From G965261775 sp965261775 (GTDB lineage: Bacteria; Pseudomonadota; Gammaproteobacteria; Eutrophobiales; Eutrophobiaceae): a stretch of DNA of 64,000 bases. Below the pieces are notes generated by a model. That model saw only the letters and a list, made by a program, of their open reading frames with translations, did no database searches and had not been told where the DNA came from. The translations under genes were made by a program, and so were the position numbers. Of the stretch, positions 54,778 through 63,482 are shown piece after piece (the stretch's first letter is position 1; each line of letters starts with the position of its first letter). The stretch covers positions 1,550,001-1,614,000 of the forward strand of contig OZ253477.1 in NCBI GenBank assembly GCA_965261775.1, written 5' to 3'.

Positions 54778-55284
54778 TTATTTTTTCTTTTCAGTTTGTT
54801 TGCGGATGTCCTCCGCACGGCGGACGGCTTCGGACTGGGCCCTGGCCAGGTCTTCTGCAGACAACAATCCGGCGTCCTCATCCCGATATTTCTCCGATTC
54901 CCTGATCCCATTCGCCGCCGCGATGGAATGCCAGACATACGCCTCCCACGGGCTTTGCGGGACGCCATTGCCGTTGTGATAGGCTACGCCGAGATTGCGT
55001 TGCGCCTTGGCGTCTCCCTGTTCGGTAGCAAGCCGAAACCACTTCACCGCCGCCGCGTCATCCCGCGCAACGCCATCGCCTTTGGCATAACACACGCTGA
55101 GATTGTTTTGCGCGTTGGCGAGTCCCTGTTCAGCGGATTTGGCGTACCACTTCACCGCCTCCGCCTCATCCCGCGCAATGCCAACGCCGTTGGCATAACA
55201 CATGCCGAGATTGTATTGCGCTTCGGCATCCCCCGCATTCGCCTTTTTTTGGATTTCGGCGAGGAAACCAGCGTTGAGAGTCAC
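54778..55284 (-). CDS. Short Sel1-repeat protein, duplicated tail of the larger gene
   Basis: 168 residues from GTG 55284, which overlaps the stop of the restriction-enzyme fragment (GTGA). It has three Sel1 repeats plus the same C-terminal cap as the larger gene (SPWEAYVWHSIAAANGIRES, LLSAEDLARAQSEAVRRAED), nearly identical. The beginning (FLAEIQKKANAGDAEAQYNLG) matches the first repeat of the larger gene (FIAETQKKANEGDSEAQNDLG). It lacks the membrane anchor. It looks like a duplication of the larger gene's 3' part into the endonuclease gene. Confidence 0.7.
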   Translation of the reverse strand: MTLNAGFLAEIQKKANAGDAEAQYNLGMCYANGVGIARDEAEAVKWYAKSAEQGLANAQNNLSVCYAKGDGVARDDAAAVKWFRLATEQGDAKAQRNLGVAYHNGNGVPQSPWEAYVWHSIAAANGIRESEKYRDEDAGLLSAEDLARAQSEAVRRAEDIRKQTEKKK

Positions 55285-55730
55285 CCTGCCTGCTTCGGAT
55301 TTCGCGCCACGACAATGTCGGGCTTGACAATGTAGTCGCCCAACGCGGTCAGCAAAACCGCGCTGTCCCGCATCGCCGCCGCAACATCAGCCAGGTGCGC
55401 GTATTGATCGAACTGGTCAATCTCCCCGCCCCGACGGAATTCCCACGCCCCCGGACGCAACGCCGACAGGCGCGAAAAACCCGATTCCACAAACGCAACC
55501 GTCTCTTCCTCAAATCCCTTGCCCGCGTTTTGCCCCGACAATTTATCGGACTTCACCGGCAAGCCGATGAGGTCGACAATTCCCCGCGCCAGGCGGACGC
55601 TCAGCGCGGAGCCCGAATCCGCGTTGTTCGGATTTCTCTTTTTGTCCACGCGCAGGACATTGGCGAAAAGCTGCCGATGATATTCGGTGCGCAAATTGGC
55701 GATAACGGGCGATTTCGATTTCGCGGTCAT
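55281..55730 (-). pseudogene. N-terminal half of an NgoMIV-family restriction endonuclease
   Basis: 149 residues against about 286 for NgoMIV. From memory of that family the match is clear: LSGQNAGKGFEEETVAF, LRPGAWEF, DQYAHLADVAAAM and DYIVKPDIVVARN. E74 and D138 correspond to catalytic E70 and D140. The S-x-K motif and last acid (S185, K187, E201 in NgoMIV) are missing because the frame ends in KQAG and passes into the Sel1 gene. It is therefore expected to be inactive. The overlap with the methyltransferase start (ATGA) is intact. The family cuts GCCGGC; specificity here is unknown. Confidence 0.75.
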
Positions 55731-57040
55731 TTCACTTTCACCAGCCCGATGACGAATTCGTCATGCATGCGATTTTCAATTTGCGTGTGGGCGCCCTTGT
55801 CCCAGCGCGCCGGCATCATCCGGCGGTCGCGGTCCAAGTGGCGAACGCCGATTCCCGCAAGTTCAAACCCCGCCGCTTCGCCGATGGCGGCGAGGCAATT
55901 GTGCGTTTCCACATCCACGCCGCGCAAAACAGAACTGCCAACAACAATGACAGCGGCGGCATTACGTTTCAGAACCCGCCGCATTTCTTGAATGACTTCC
56001 GACATTTCCGCAAAATAGCGGCGCAACGCCGCCGCTTTCTTTTCGTCCGCCGCGCCCAAAGCGGCGAGAATGTCCTCGCATTTTTGGGGCAGAAGGGATG
56101 AGACGGACTTTCCGCCCTTAACGGAGTCGTGCCCAAGGTATTTCGAGCGCAAACGGCTTAAATCGCCGACCGCGTGTCCGAACCAGACCAGCGCGAATTT
56201 ATGCGCCCGCATATAATCAATGGCGTTGTTGGCGTAGGGCGGCGAAGTGACGATGAGGTCCGCGTAATTTGCGGACAGGCCGGTTTTGGCGGCGCTGGCT
56301 TGCCGCAAGTTGGAATCGGGGCGAAAATTAGTTTCACCGCAGGCGACCATGCCTCCGATTCGCCGCAAAAAAACAGTGAAAGCCGAAGGCGGGGGCTTGC
56401 CGTTGACTTTGTGCGGGCGAGTATGCGCCAAATCTCGCGCCAGCGAAACACCGCCAGATTTGGCGATAATAGTGGACGAGAACGCCACTTCAAAAAAGCG
56501 CCGAACTTTCGGCGTGCGGATTTTCCGTATTTCGCCAAGCAGCGCCATCAACTCCAATTGCGTTTCTGGCAGAAACCAATAGTCCACAAACGTTTTGGTG
56601 GGCGCGTCAAAGAGTTCGCCCAATTCTTTATTCAATTCCCGCCGGCAACGGGCGGTTTTGACTTTGGCCGATTCAATCACGCCAAAGCCGATCTCCATCG
56701 CCTTAACGACGGGAATGGGCGACAATTTTGCCCTGGCGATGAGAATGGCGAGGGGGTCGATGTCGCATCCCGCCGCCCGCCTGTCCCGACGGACGGACTC
56801 CACCAGAGTCGTGCCGGAACCCATCATTGGGTCCAGAACAAGGTCGCCCGGACAGGTTAATTCCTCAATGAAAAACCCCGGCAACTGCGGGGGGAATTTC
56901 GCCGGAAACGGATGCCAGCCGTGCGAGGAGAATTTGCCGTTCGTCCCGTGAAAATCCAAGTCACCGCCCAACAAACGCGACAAGCGCGTTCCGGTGACGG
57001 ACAGCGGGGGGATTTCAGCAACGGCGATGGCGGGGGACAT
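55727..57040 (-). CDS. DNA methyltransferase (TSPPY type, N4-cytosine or N6-adenine)
   Basis: 437 residues. Motif I LDPMMGSGTTLVES comes first and motif IV IVTSPPYANNAIDY after it. HPFPAKFPPQLPGFFIEEL is the usual lead-in. TSPPY favours N4-cytosine methylation. It overlaps the NgoMIV-like fragment, so it is the surviving half of a restriction-modification pair. The ATG lies only 6 bases after a TATAAT, implying a leaderless mRNA. Confidence 0.85.
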   Translation of the reverse strand: MSPAIAVAEIPPLSVTGTRLSRLLGGDLDFHGTNGKFSSHGWHPFPAKFPPQLPGFFIEELTCPGDLVLDPMMGSGTTLVESVRRDRRAAGCDIDPLAILIARAKLSPIPVVKAMEIGFGVIESAKVKTARCRRELNKELGELFDAPTKTFVDYWFLPETQLELMALLGEIRKIRTPKVRRFFEVAFSSTIIAKSGGVSLARDLAHTRPHKVNGKPPPSAFTVFLRRIGGMVACGETNFRPDSNLRQASAAKTGLSANYADLIVTSPPYANNAIDYMRAHKFALVWFGHAVGDLSRLRSKYLGHDSVKGGKSVSSLLPQKCEDILAALGAADEKKAAALRRYFAEMSEVIQEMRRVLKRNAAAVIVVGSSVLRGVDVETHNCLAAIGEAAGFELAGIGVRHLDRDRRMMPARWDKGAHTQIENRMHDEFVIGLVKVK

Positions 57041-57046
57041 AGCGCT

Positions 57047-57052
57047 ATTATA
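57047..57052 (-). promoter_or_regulatory. -10 element of a leaderless promoter (methyltransferase)
   Basis: TATAAT followed by AGCGCT and the ATG at 57040. The same TATAATAGCGC string precedes the helicase gene at 60126. Transcription would start at or next to the initiation codon. Confidence 0.55.
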
Positions 57053-57267
57053 TGAAAGCTAGCTTGACAAAATCTAGGGGAAAGTCCAAAGGCGGCGGTA
57101 AAATAAATTTTTTGCCCTCACTCTTCCCTCAAAAACTCCCACACAATCACAATTTGTTCCGTTGTCATCAGTGGCGGGGCGCGTCCGCAATTGAGAGAAA
57201 AAAATCAACTGCACCCGCGGCGGGTCATTTCGTCGGCAATCTCCGGCGCCGACACGTCCGATTTCGC

Positions 57268-57380
57268 GCCGCACAAAACGGAACTGCCGACGACAATGAC
57301 GGCGGCCCCGCGTTGCGTTTCAAAACCTGCCGCATTTCCCGAATGACTTCCGACATTTCCACGAAGTAGTGCCGTAGCGC
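57268..57380 (-). pseudogene. Partial second copy of the DNA methyltransferase
   Basis: This stretch matches 55920-56032 of the methyltransferase gene (EMSEVIxEMRxVLKR and VIVVGSSVLxG) with scattered changes and at least one extra base near 57305 that breaks the frame. Only about 115 bases remain. The rest of the gene-free interval 57041-57382 shows nothing else I can support. Confidence 0.75.
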
Positions 57381-57382
57381 CG

Positions 57383-57580
57383 TTGATGCCGGAGGAGGAG
57401 ATGTTGCGGATTATTCGTGCTTGTCGGGGAGTGGGCGGCGGCAATCGCGAATACATTTTAAACACGCTTTCGCACTTGCGCCAAATGGGCGTTTCGTGTC
57501 CGATGCTGGAGCGGCCTGGCAGCGTGGTTGTGAGTCAAACGAGCGGGGGAAGTTTTATCTTGTTCCTGTCGTCCGGATGA
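57383..57580 (+). pseudogene. Possible C-terminal scrap of a ChaC-like gamma-glutamylcyclotransferase
   Basis: A 65-residue frame reads LRIIRACRGVGGGNREYILN and TLSHLRQMGVSCPMLERP, which resembles the end of ChaC proteins (SNxxYLxNxxxHLxxLGI). There is no N-terminal part, and the end overlaps the antisense DGQHR gene. Weak call. Confidence 0.3.
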
Positions 57581-58818
57581 TAAAAGTCGCGGTAGCGCTC
57601 CAGCAAGTCCCCGCGTTCTTCGTTGGTCAAATGTTCCCCGGCCATGTAGGCGATGAGGTCCGTTGCCATGTCGGCGTTTTTCTTGGTAGTGAGAATCCGC
57701 TTTCCCGACCACAAGACATTTTGCCAGATGCGGTTTTCGTTGTTCCAAGGAATGCGATTCAATTTTTCGATGGCTTCCTTGGAGGACAGCTTCGTTTCGG
57801 GCCTTCCCGGTTGCCCTTTTGTCAACTGGACATAAGCCCGCACAAGGCAAACTTGCGGGAGCGGTTTGCCGAGCAGAAAATCCTTGCGAATTTCCTTGCG
57901 CTTGCCGTCGCCGTTGGCGCTCTTGTCCTCAAGCGCATCCGCGAAGAGGACAATCCCCTTGAGAAGCGCGTCCCAAACACGCCCTATCTCTTGGCGGCAC
58001 GCCTCTATTTCCTCCTCGCTTAATCCGGTCGATTTGGCGGGGGCCACGCATTTGTCAACCATACTCTTTCCAAAAGCGGCCTCAATTATGATTTTGTTCC
58101 CCTCATACAAGGCATTGAGAGTGGTGAATTCCGAGCTGCCTTCGCCCAAAGTCGAGCTGATGTGGTTGACCATCGGGCCGCCGATGAATTCGTCCGCGAC
58201 CTCCCGCGAGAGGACGGCGAGTTTGTCCTCGTCGTCAGTGACAAGCGACTGGCCGCGGGTAATCGCCCGGGCATTTTTGTTGACTTGCGTGAAAATCCTG
58301 CGCGCCTTGTGCAGATCGAAGTCCACCAGAATGACCGCCACATCCTCCTGTGCCAATCCCGGCAGGCACTGGACTTCCTTGTTTTTGTCGTCCCTGCCTG
58401 TGATGGCATATTGAAGTGCCTTCACCCGGTGCTGCCCGTCAAGCGGTACGAGCTGCTCTCCCCCGCTGAAAGTCAGAAACCCCATTTTCAGCGCCTCGGA
58501 TTCGTGCAGATTAGACAAGCGGCCCAATTCACAGAATTCGGAGATCGGCTCGAATTTTTCCTCCAGTCCGAAATTTTCGGCCGCAACGATGACCGAGCCG
58601 AAAAAGCGGTCATTGTCTTTCACGAGGTAGGGCACGATGTCGCGCAATACGCGGGCGGTCTTGATTTCCCGCTGAAATTTCTCCTCCACCGATATGTCTT
58701 TCCATTCATCCGGCCGAATGAAGCGGACGCTGCTGACCAGCTCTTTCGCTTTCATGCAGAAGAGGTAGTACTCGGTGGAGCCGAGTTTACCCCGCAGGGC
58801 GGCAATGACGGACGACAT
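57535..58818 (-). CDS. DndB-like DGQHR-domain protein
   Basis: 427 residues. The signature VPLDGQHRVKAL (DGQHR at 127-131) is followed by VILVDFDLHKARRIFTQVNKNARAI, the standard core of the DndB/DGQHR family. In Dnd systems DndB represses or tunes the phosphorothioation genes; relatives occur in other modification loci. dndA, C, D and E are not adjacent. It starts 21 bases after the HigA-GIY-YIG gene, probably in the same transcript. Confidence 0.85.
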   Translation of the reverse strand: MSSVIAALRGKLGSTEYYLFCMKAKELVSSVRFIRPDEWKDISVEEKFQREIKTARVLRDIVPYLVKDNDRFFGSVIVAAENFGLEEKFEPISEFCELGRLSNLHESEALKMGFLTFSGGEQLVPLDGQHRVKALQYAITGRDDKNKEVQCLPGLAQEDVAVILVDFDLHKARRIFTQVNKNARAITRGQSLVTDDEDKLAVLSREVADEFIGGPMVNHISSTLGEGSSEFTTLNALYEGNKIIIEAAFGKSMVDKCVAPAKSTGLSEEEIEACRQEIGRVWDALLKGIVLFADALEDKSANGDGKRKEIRKDFLLGKPLPQVCLVRAYVQLTKGQPGRPETKLSSKEAIEKLNRIPWNNENRIWQNVLWSGKRILTTKKNADMATDLIAYMAGEHLTNEERGDLLERYRDFYHPDDRNKIKLPPLV

Positions 58819-58839
58819 GGGTTATTCTCCTTTCGGTTG

Positions 58840-59478
58840 TTAGTTTGCGACCGGCTTCCATAGCCGGATGAGTCGTTTCTCCGCTTGAGGAATTTTATCA
58901 CATTCCCTGACCGGAATGTAGGAAACGACAATGCGGTCGCCGAAAGCGCGCAGCCACAAGGCTAGCGTTTTGTTGTGGGATCCGCGCCAATGCTGCTTCA
59001 AACGCTCCTTAAGGGGCTGATCTTTGGCTTTCCCGATGTAAATGCAGGTGCCGCTGTCCTCGTGCCAGAACGCGTACACTCCACGCGTTGATTCGGGAAT
59101 TCGCTCAATCTCAAGAAGCGAGAAGTGCAGGCGCTTATGCGGCCCCGCCGCCACTCCCAGCAACGAACGGGAAACGTGCGCGGGCAAGGCGGTCCCGTTG
59201 GCCGATTCCCCCCGGGCTAACGCGGCCCGATAAGCATCCTCGTAATTGAGCCAGAAAGATGCGGGGATGTTTAGTGCCCGCTCCAGATTTCGGGCGAGCG
59301 CCGGCGTGATCGGTTCGTCTCCGCGAATGATCCGGGTGAGGTCTTTTTGTTCCCGCCTGATCCAACAGGCAAAGGTCCCTTGGGGAATTTTGCGCGCACG
59401 CAATTCTGCGCCGAGCGTCGCCCCCGGCGGAATCGGGGTGCAGGGATGAAATTCATCACCGACGTTTACTTTTGCCAT
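58840..59478 (-). CDS. HigA-type antitoxin fused to a GIY-YIG nuclease domain
   Basis: 212 residues from ATG 59478, 7 bases after GAGG. Residues 1-90 are a HigA-family XRE helix-turn-helix (ATLGAELRARKIPQGTFACW, ITPALARNLERALNIPASFW). Residues from about 130 form a GIY-YIG domain (RGVYAFWHEDSGTCIYIGKA, LKERLKQHW, and a C-terminal Glu in QAEKRLIRLW). Normal HigA ends near residue 100. It lies just after the toxin gene. Whether the nuclease is active cannot be read; the GVY...YIG core and candidate Arg/Glu are present. Confidence 0.8.
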   Translation of the reverse strand: MAKVNVGDEFHPCTPIPPGATLGAELRARKIPQGTFACWIRREQKDLTRIIRGDEPITPALARNLERALNIPASFWLNYEDAYRAALARGESANGTALPAHVSRSLLGVAAGPHKRLHFSLLEIERIPESTRGVYAFWHEDSGTCIYIGKAKDQPLKERLKQHWRGSHNKTLALWLRAFGDRIVVSYIPVRECDKIPQAEKRLIRLWKPVAN

Positions 59479-59486
59479 GGTAGTCC

Positions 59487-59828
59487 TCAATGGTAGTCCC
59501 CAATTTTTTCAATCACGATCTCCGTCACCCTGGTCCAATCCAATTCCTCGTTTTCCTTGAATGGCAAAGGGTCATTTGCGGGACGGAAAATCAGCCGCAT
59601 ACGCCCCGACAACCGAACGGCAAGTTCCCCTTTTCGGTCGCCTTTCAGGGGGTGGAGATGCGCCACGGCAATGTTTGCCAACGCCGCTAAATTGTCAGCG
59701 GCATGAAGCTCGGAAAAGCGGAGCTGGATGCTTTCAGCAAGGTCGCCATAGCGTCTCTGCAATTTGCGACCATTGTCTCCGGCATTCACCATTTTTTCTA
59801 ATTTCCTTTCCCTGTAGCGGATTTTCAT
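59487..59828 (-). CDS. higB: HigB-type toxin (RelE/ParE fold)
   Basis: 113 residues from ATG 59828, with AGGA 6 bases upstream. Family features: RLEKM-like start (YRERKLEKMVNA), GKLQRRYGDLAESI, LHPLKGDRKGELAVRLSGRMRLIFRP, and TEIVIEKIGDYH at the end. HigB toxins are ribosome-dependent mRNA nucleases. Toxin-first order is usual for higBA. It has a good promoter of its own. Confidence 0.85.
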   Translation of the reverse strand: MKIRYRERKLEKMVNAGDNGRKLQRRYGDLAESIQLRFSELHAADNLAALANIAVAHLHPLKGDRKGELAVRLSGRMRLIFRPANDPLPFKENEELDWTRVTEIVIEKIGDYH

Positions 59829-59850
59829 CGTCTTTCCTGCAGGAGGGCGA

Positions 59851-59879
59851 ATTATATTAAAATTCTTCCACTCCGACAA
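59851..59879 (-). promoter_or_regulatory. higBA promoter
   Basis: Minus strand: TTGTCG (59874-59879), 17-base spacer, TATAAT (59851-59856), about 23 bases before the higB start. HigA would be expected to repress here (family knowledge); no clear palindrome operator was identified. Confidence 0.6.
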
Positions 59880-60125
59880 ATCCGAGTTGCCGCCACGATC
59901 CCATAACGGCGACGGCGTTTGAGAGGTTCAAACCGCGGTTGCCGGGAGCGCATGGGGATTCGCAGGAGGTTGTCGGATTTGAATTGGGGGTGTCGTGTCG
60001 GATTTTTCCGCTGGTGGAGAATGCGGAAGCGCGTCCTTTTCCGATGGGGGAGGGGGGAGTGTGACGGTGGCGGGACCGGTTTGCAAGAGCACGGATTTAT
60101 AACTCTCTTTTGCGGCAGATTTGGC
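59880..60125. other. Divergent intergenic region between higB and the helicase
   Basis: No supported gene. A plus-strand stretch with plausible residues (HGDSQEVVGFELGVSCRIFP) ends in a stop at about 60063 and has no start; it may be the scrap of a lost gene. Confidence 0.4.
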
Positions 60126-60131
60126 TATAAT
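60126..60131 (+). promoter_or_regulatory. -10 element of a leaderless promoter (helicase)
   Basis: TATAAT followed by AGCGCATT and the ATG at 60140. No good -35 at 16-18 bases. The 11-base TATAATAGCGC is identical to that before the methyltransferase gene. Confidence 0.5.
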
Positions 60132-60139
60132 AGCGCATT

Positions 60140-63100
60140 ATGCCGAGACAACGACCGTCGCCAAAGCCGCAAAGCAGGCCGCCCGCCCCCTCAGCTTTGT
60201 CCGGAATTTTGGACAATCGCGAAAACGGGAAAATCGGTGAATTCCTGCGCGAAAAAATCATTCCCGAGTCTGAAGTCCGCGTCGTCTCCGCGTATTTTTC
60301 CATCTACGCCCATCAGGCGCTGCGCGAGGAATTGGACAAAGCCGGCACTTTCCGATTCCTCTTCGGCGACCCGCAATTCGTCGGCGATGTGGATCCTGCC
60401 CCCGCCGCCCCCAAGCAATACCTCATCCGCGAGCACGGCGAACTGGGGCGCGGCGAAAACAACCCGCTACGCCAAAAATACGCCGCCCGGGAATGCCAAA
60501 AGTGGGTGGAGCGCGACGATGTCCATATTCACACCATGCGGAATGAATTCCTGCACGGCAAAATGTTTCACATCCTGCCACAAAGCGGGGAACCCGCCGC
60601 CGTTTGCGGCAGTTCCAATTTTACCGCCCGCGGGCTGGGATTCGGACACGGAAACCGCGAACTGAACATCATCGCCGACCCCGAAACCGCCGACAACTTG
60701 CGGCGGTGGTTTGACGACCTGTGGCGCTCCCGCGGACTGTTGCGCGATGCCAAAGACGAAGTGCTGGAAGAACTCCGCCGACTCGGAAAAGATCAACCCC
60801 CGGAATTCATATACTTCCTCACCCTGCACCGCATCTTCCGCGAGGAACTGGACAAAATAGACGACGAAAAGGAAAAGCTGGGACTGGAGGACTCCGAAGT
60901 GTGGCGGCAACTTTATCCCTTTCAAAGAGACGCCGTCTTTGGCGTCATTCACCGACTGCAAAAGTGGGGCGGGTGCATTCTGGCGGATAGCGTCGGGCTG
61001 GGGAAAACCCACACCGCTCTGGCCATCATCAAGCATTACGAAAGAGAGCGCGTCCTCGTCCTTTGCCCCAAGCGGCTGGAGCAAAACTGGATACAGTTCC
61101 GCTACGACAATCCCGGCCATAACCCGCTGGAAGCCGACCAATTTAACTACCGTGTCGCCGCCCACACCGACATTGACCGCAAGGACCCGCTTGTCTGGAC
61201 CAAATACGACCTCATCGTCATAGACGAATCTCACAACTTCCGCAACCACGCTGGCGAGCGCTATAAAACCCTGTTGGGCGCATTGAAGTCCGGCGCAAAA
61301 ACCAAAGTCCTGATGCTTTCCGCGACGCCGGTCAACACCTCGCTGAAAGACATTCGCAACCAAATCCATCTGATGGCGGATGACGGCGACTTCCGCCGCG
61401 AACTCGGCATCGCCAGCGTGGGGGAAACCGTCCGCCAATCCCAGGCAGGCTTCGCCCAGTGGGAGAAAAGCGGCGGAACAGACAAGGACGCACTGATGGG
61501 GCAACTGGATGGCGCTTTTTTGAAACTGATGGACGCCATCTCCATCGCCCGCAACCGGCGGCACATCAAAATCAACTATGCCGACTCGTTCGCCGAGAAC
61601 GGTGCGGAGGGGAAAATGGACAACTTCCCCAGGCGCCGAAAGCCGGAGGAACGAAAGCCCAAAACCGACAGCCGCGATGAATTGTCCTACAAGGACTTGC
61701 ACAGCAGAATCGGCAAATTCGGGCTTTCCGTCTACACACCCTCCCTTTATCTGCGCCAGGACAGCGAACTCTGCACCAGACTGGAGGAGATGGAGAAGGA
61801 GAAAAACACGCGATTCAGGCAGACCGACCGCGAGAATTTCCTCATTGGAATGATGCGCGTCAACTTTCTCAAGCGCCTGGAAAGTGCCGCGCATTCCTTT
61901 TGCCTGACGCTGGAGAGGACGATTGACAAAATCAAGCGGGTGGAGGAAAAAATCGCTCACGTCCGCGACGGCGAAACCGGGCTGCTGATTGAGCCAGAGG
62001 ATGCGCCGGACCCGGATGAATTCAGCGAGGACGACGACTTCATAGTCGGAAAGGGGCTGCAATACGACCTGCGCGAAATGCGGCTGGACGACTGGAGCCA
62101 CAACCTGAAAAACGACCGCGAGGCGCTGGAGGGAGTTCACGCGCTGGCGAAAAAAGTCACCCCCGACCGCGACGCCAAACTCGCCGAACTCAAAGAAATC
62201 CTGCGCGAAAAGGCGCAAAATCCGCCAAGGGACAAGGACGGAAAACCCAACCGCAAGGCGCTGGTTTTCACCGCCTTTTCGGACACCGCCGAATACCTTT
62301 ACGGCCAACTGCGGGAATTTGTTCACGGCGAACTCGGATTGAACGTCGCGCTGGTTGTCGGCTCCGGCAAAAACCGCACCACCGCCGCAATCGTTGGGCG
62401 CAAACTTGCTGACGAGCCCGATCATCCCGCCCGGCACGCCGACATCCTGAACCATTTCGCCCCCCGCGCGCGCGGACTGGGCGCAGACAATATCGGCGGC
62501 GAGGAAATAGACATCCTCATCGCCACCGACTGCATTTCCGAGGGGCAGAACCTGCAGGACTGCGACATGGTGGTGAACTACGACATTCATTGGAATCCCG
62601 TCCGCATCATTCAACGATTTGGGCGCGTGGACCGCATTGGCGGACGCAACCGCGAAGTGCGCCGCGTGGACTTTTGGCCGCACATGGGACTGAACGAATA
62701 CCTGAAACTGCAGGAGCGCGTCCGGGCCAGAATGGCGCTCGCCGCCGCCGTGGCCGCCGGGGACGCGCAGGACGACAACCTGGAAAACGACGTGAAAGGC
62801 GAACTGGACTTCCGCGACCGGCAACTGGAGCGCCTGCGCGAGGAGTCCCTGACCGCCGACGACCTGGGTGGACTCTCCATGAGCGACTTCACCATGGCCG
62901 ACTTCCTGGCCGAACTCCGCGCCTTTTTGGAAAGCCAGAGAGAGGAACTGGAAAGCGCGCCGGACGGACTTTTCGCCGTTGTGGAATCCGACCCCGGCAT
63001 TGGCGCACATCCGGGTGTCATCTTTTGCCTGAAACAAACCAGCGCGGAAAACAGCGAACACGCAGACAACCACGCGAGCCAATGCCCCACGCATCCCCAT

Positions 63101-63448
63101 TTTCTGGCGTATGTCCGGGACGGCAAAAACGGGCCTGAGGTTCGCTTTGGATTTCCCCGCGCAAAAACCATCCTGCGAATTTTCGGCGACTCGTGCCGCG
63201 GAAAATCCGAACCCTTGCGCGAACTCTGCGCCGCCTTTGACGCCGAAATCCAGAACGGCGAAAACATGGAACCCGTCAACACCGCCCTGCGGGCCGCCGT
63301 CGACGACATCATCGGACAATTCGGCGAAACCATGCGGAGCAACCTGGGAAGTGACCGCGCCTTCCAGATCCCCAAAAAGGGACAACAGCCCAAAAAGACC
63401 GCCGACTTTGCGCTCGTCTCGTGGCTGATCATTCACAATCCGGTATAA
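60140..63448 (+). CDS. Phospholipase-D-like nuclease / SNF2-family helicase
   Basis: 1102 residues. A PLD-type domain at about 60-190 carries one HKD-like motif (LHGKMFHIL...CGSSNFTARGLGFG). The SNF2 motor follows: Walker A LADSVGLGKTHTAL, Walker B VIDESHNF, motif III MLSATPVNTS, and C-terminal motifs V-VI ATDCISEGQNLQDCD and IIQRFGRVDRIGG. A helical C-terminal extension completes it. Such PLD-helicases partner with Eco57I-type or BREX/DISARM-like methyltransferases; the next gene fits that. Confidence 0.88.
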   Translation: MPRQRPSPKPQSRPPAPSALSGILDNRENGKIGEFLREKIIPESEVRVVSAYFSIYAHQALREELDKAGTFRFLFGDPQFVGDVDPAPAAPKQYLIREHGELGRGENNPLRQKYAARECQKWVERDDVHIHTMRNEFLHGKMFHILPQSGEPAAVCGSSNFTARGLGFGHGNRELNIIADPETADNLRRWFDDLWRSRGLLRDAKDEVLEELRRLGKDQPPEFIYFLTLHRIFREELDKIDDEKEKLGLEDSEVWRQLYPFQRDAVFGVIHRLQKWGGCILADSVGLGKTHTALAIIKHYERERVLVLCPKRLEQNWIQFRYDNPGHNPLEADQFNYRVAAHTDIDRKDPLVWTKYDLIVIDESHNFRNHAGERYKTLLGALKSGAKTKVLMLSATPVNTSLKDIRNQIHLMADDGDFRRELGIASVGETVRQSQAGFAQWEKSGGTDKDALMGQLDGAFLKLMDAISIARNRRHIKINYADSFAENGAEGKMDNFPRRRKPEERKPKTDSRDELSYKDLHSRIGKFGLSVYTPSLYLRQDSELCTRLEEMEKEKNTRFRQTDRENFLIGMMRVNFLKRLESAAHSFCLTLERTIDKIKRVEEKIAHVRDGETGLLIEPEDAPDPDEFSEDDDFIVGKGLQYDLREMRLDDWSHNLKNDREALEGVHALAKKVTPDRDAKLAELKEILREKAQNPPRDKDGKPNRKALVFTAFSDTAEYLYGQLREFVHGELGLNVALVVGSGKNRTTAAIVGRKLADEPDHPARHADILNHFAPRARGLGADNIGGEEIDILIATDCISEGQNLQDCDMVVNYDIHWNPVRIIQRFGRVDRIGGRNREVRRVDFWPHMGLNEYLKLQERVRARMALAAAVAAGDAQDDNLENDVKGELDFRDRQLERLREESLTADDLGGLSMSDFTMADFLAELRAFLESQREELESAPDGLFAVVESDPGIGAHPGVIFCLKQTSAENSEHADNHASQCPTHPHFLAYVRDGKNGPEVRFGFPRAKTILRIFGDSCRGKSEPLRELCAAFDAEIQNGENMEPVNTALRAAVDDIIGQFGETMRSNLGSDRAFQIPKKGQQPKKTADFALVSWLIIHNPV

Positions 63449-63482
63449 TTCCCAAATCCCGTCCGCAACAGAAAGAGAAAAA

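Noticed and set aside
53100..55284. Regular 108-bp periodicity considered as a CRISPR array
   Set aside because: Units are directly abutting and code for Sel1 repeats; there are no unique spacers.
59919..60665. Plus-strand 248-codon frame overlapping the helicase start
   Set aside because: It runs out of frame through the helicase N-terminus and is not motif-bearing beyond the short scrap before 60063.
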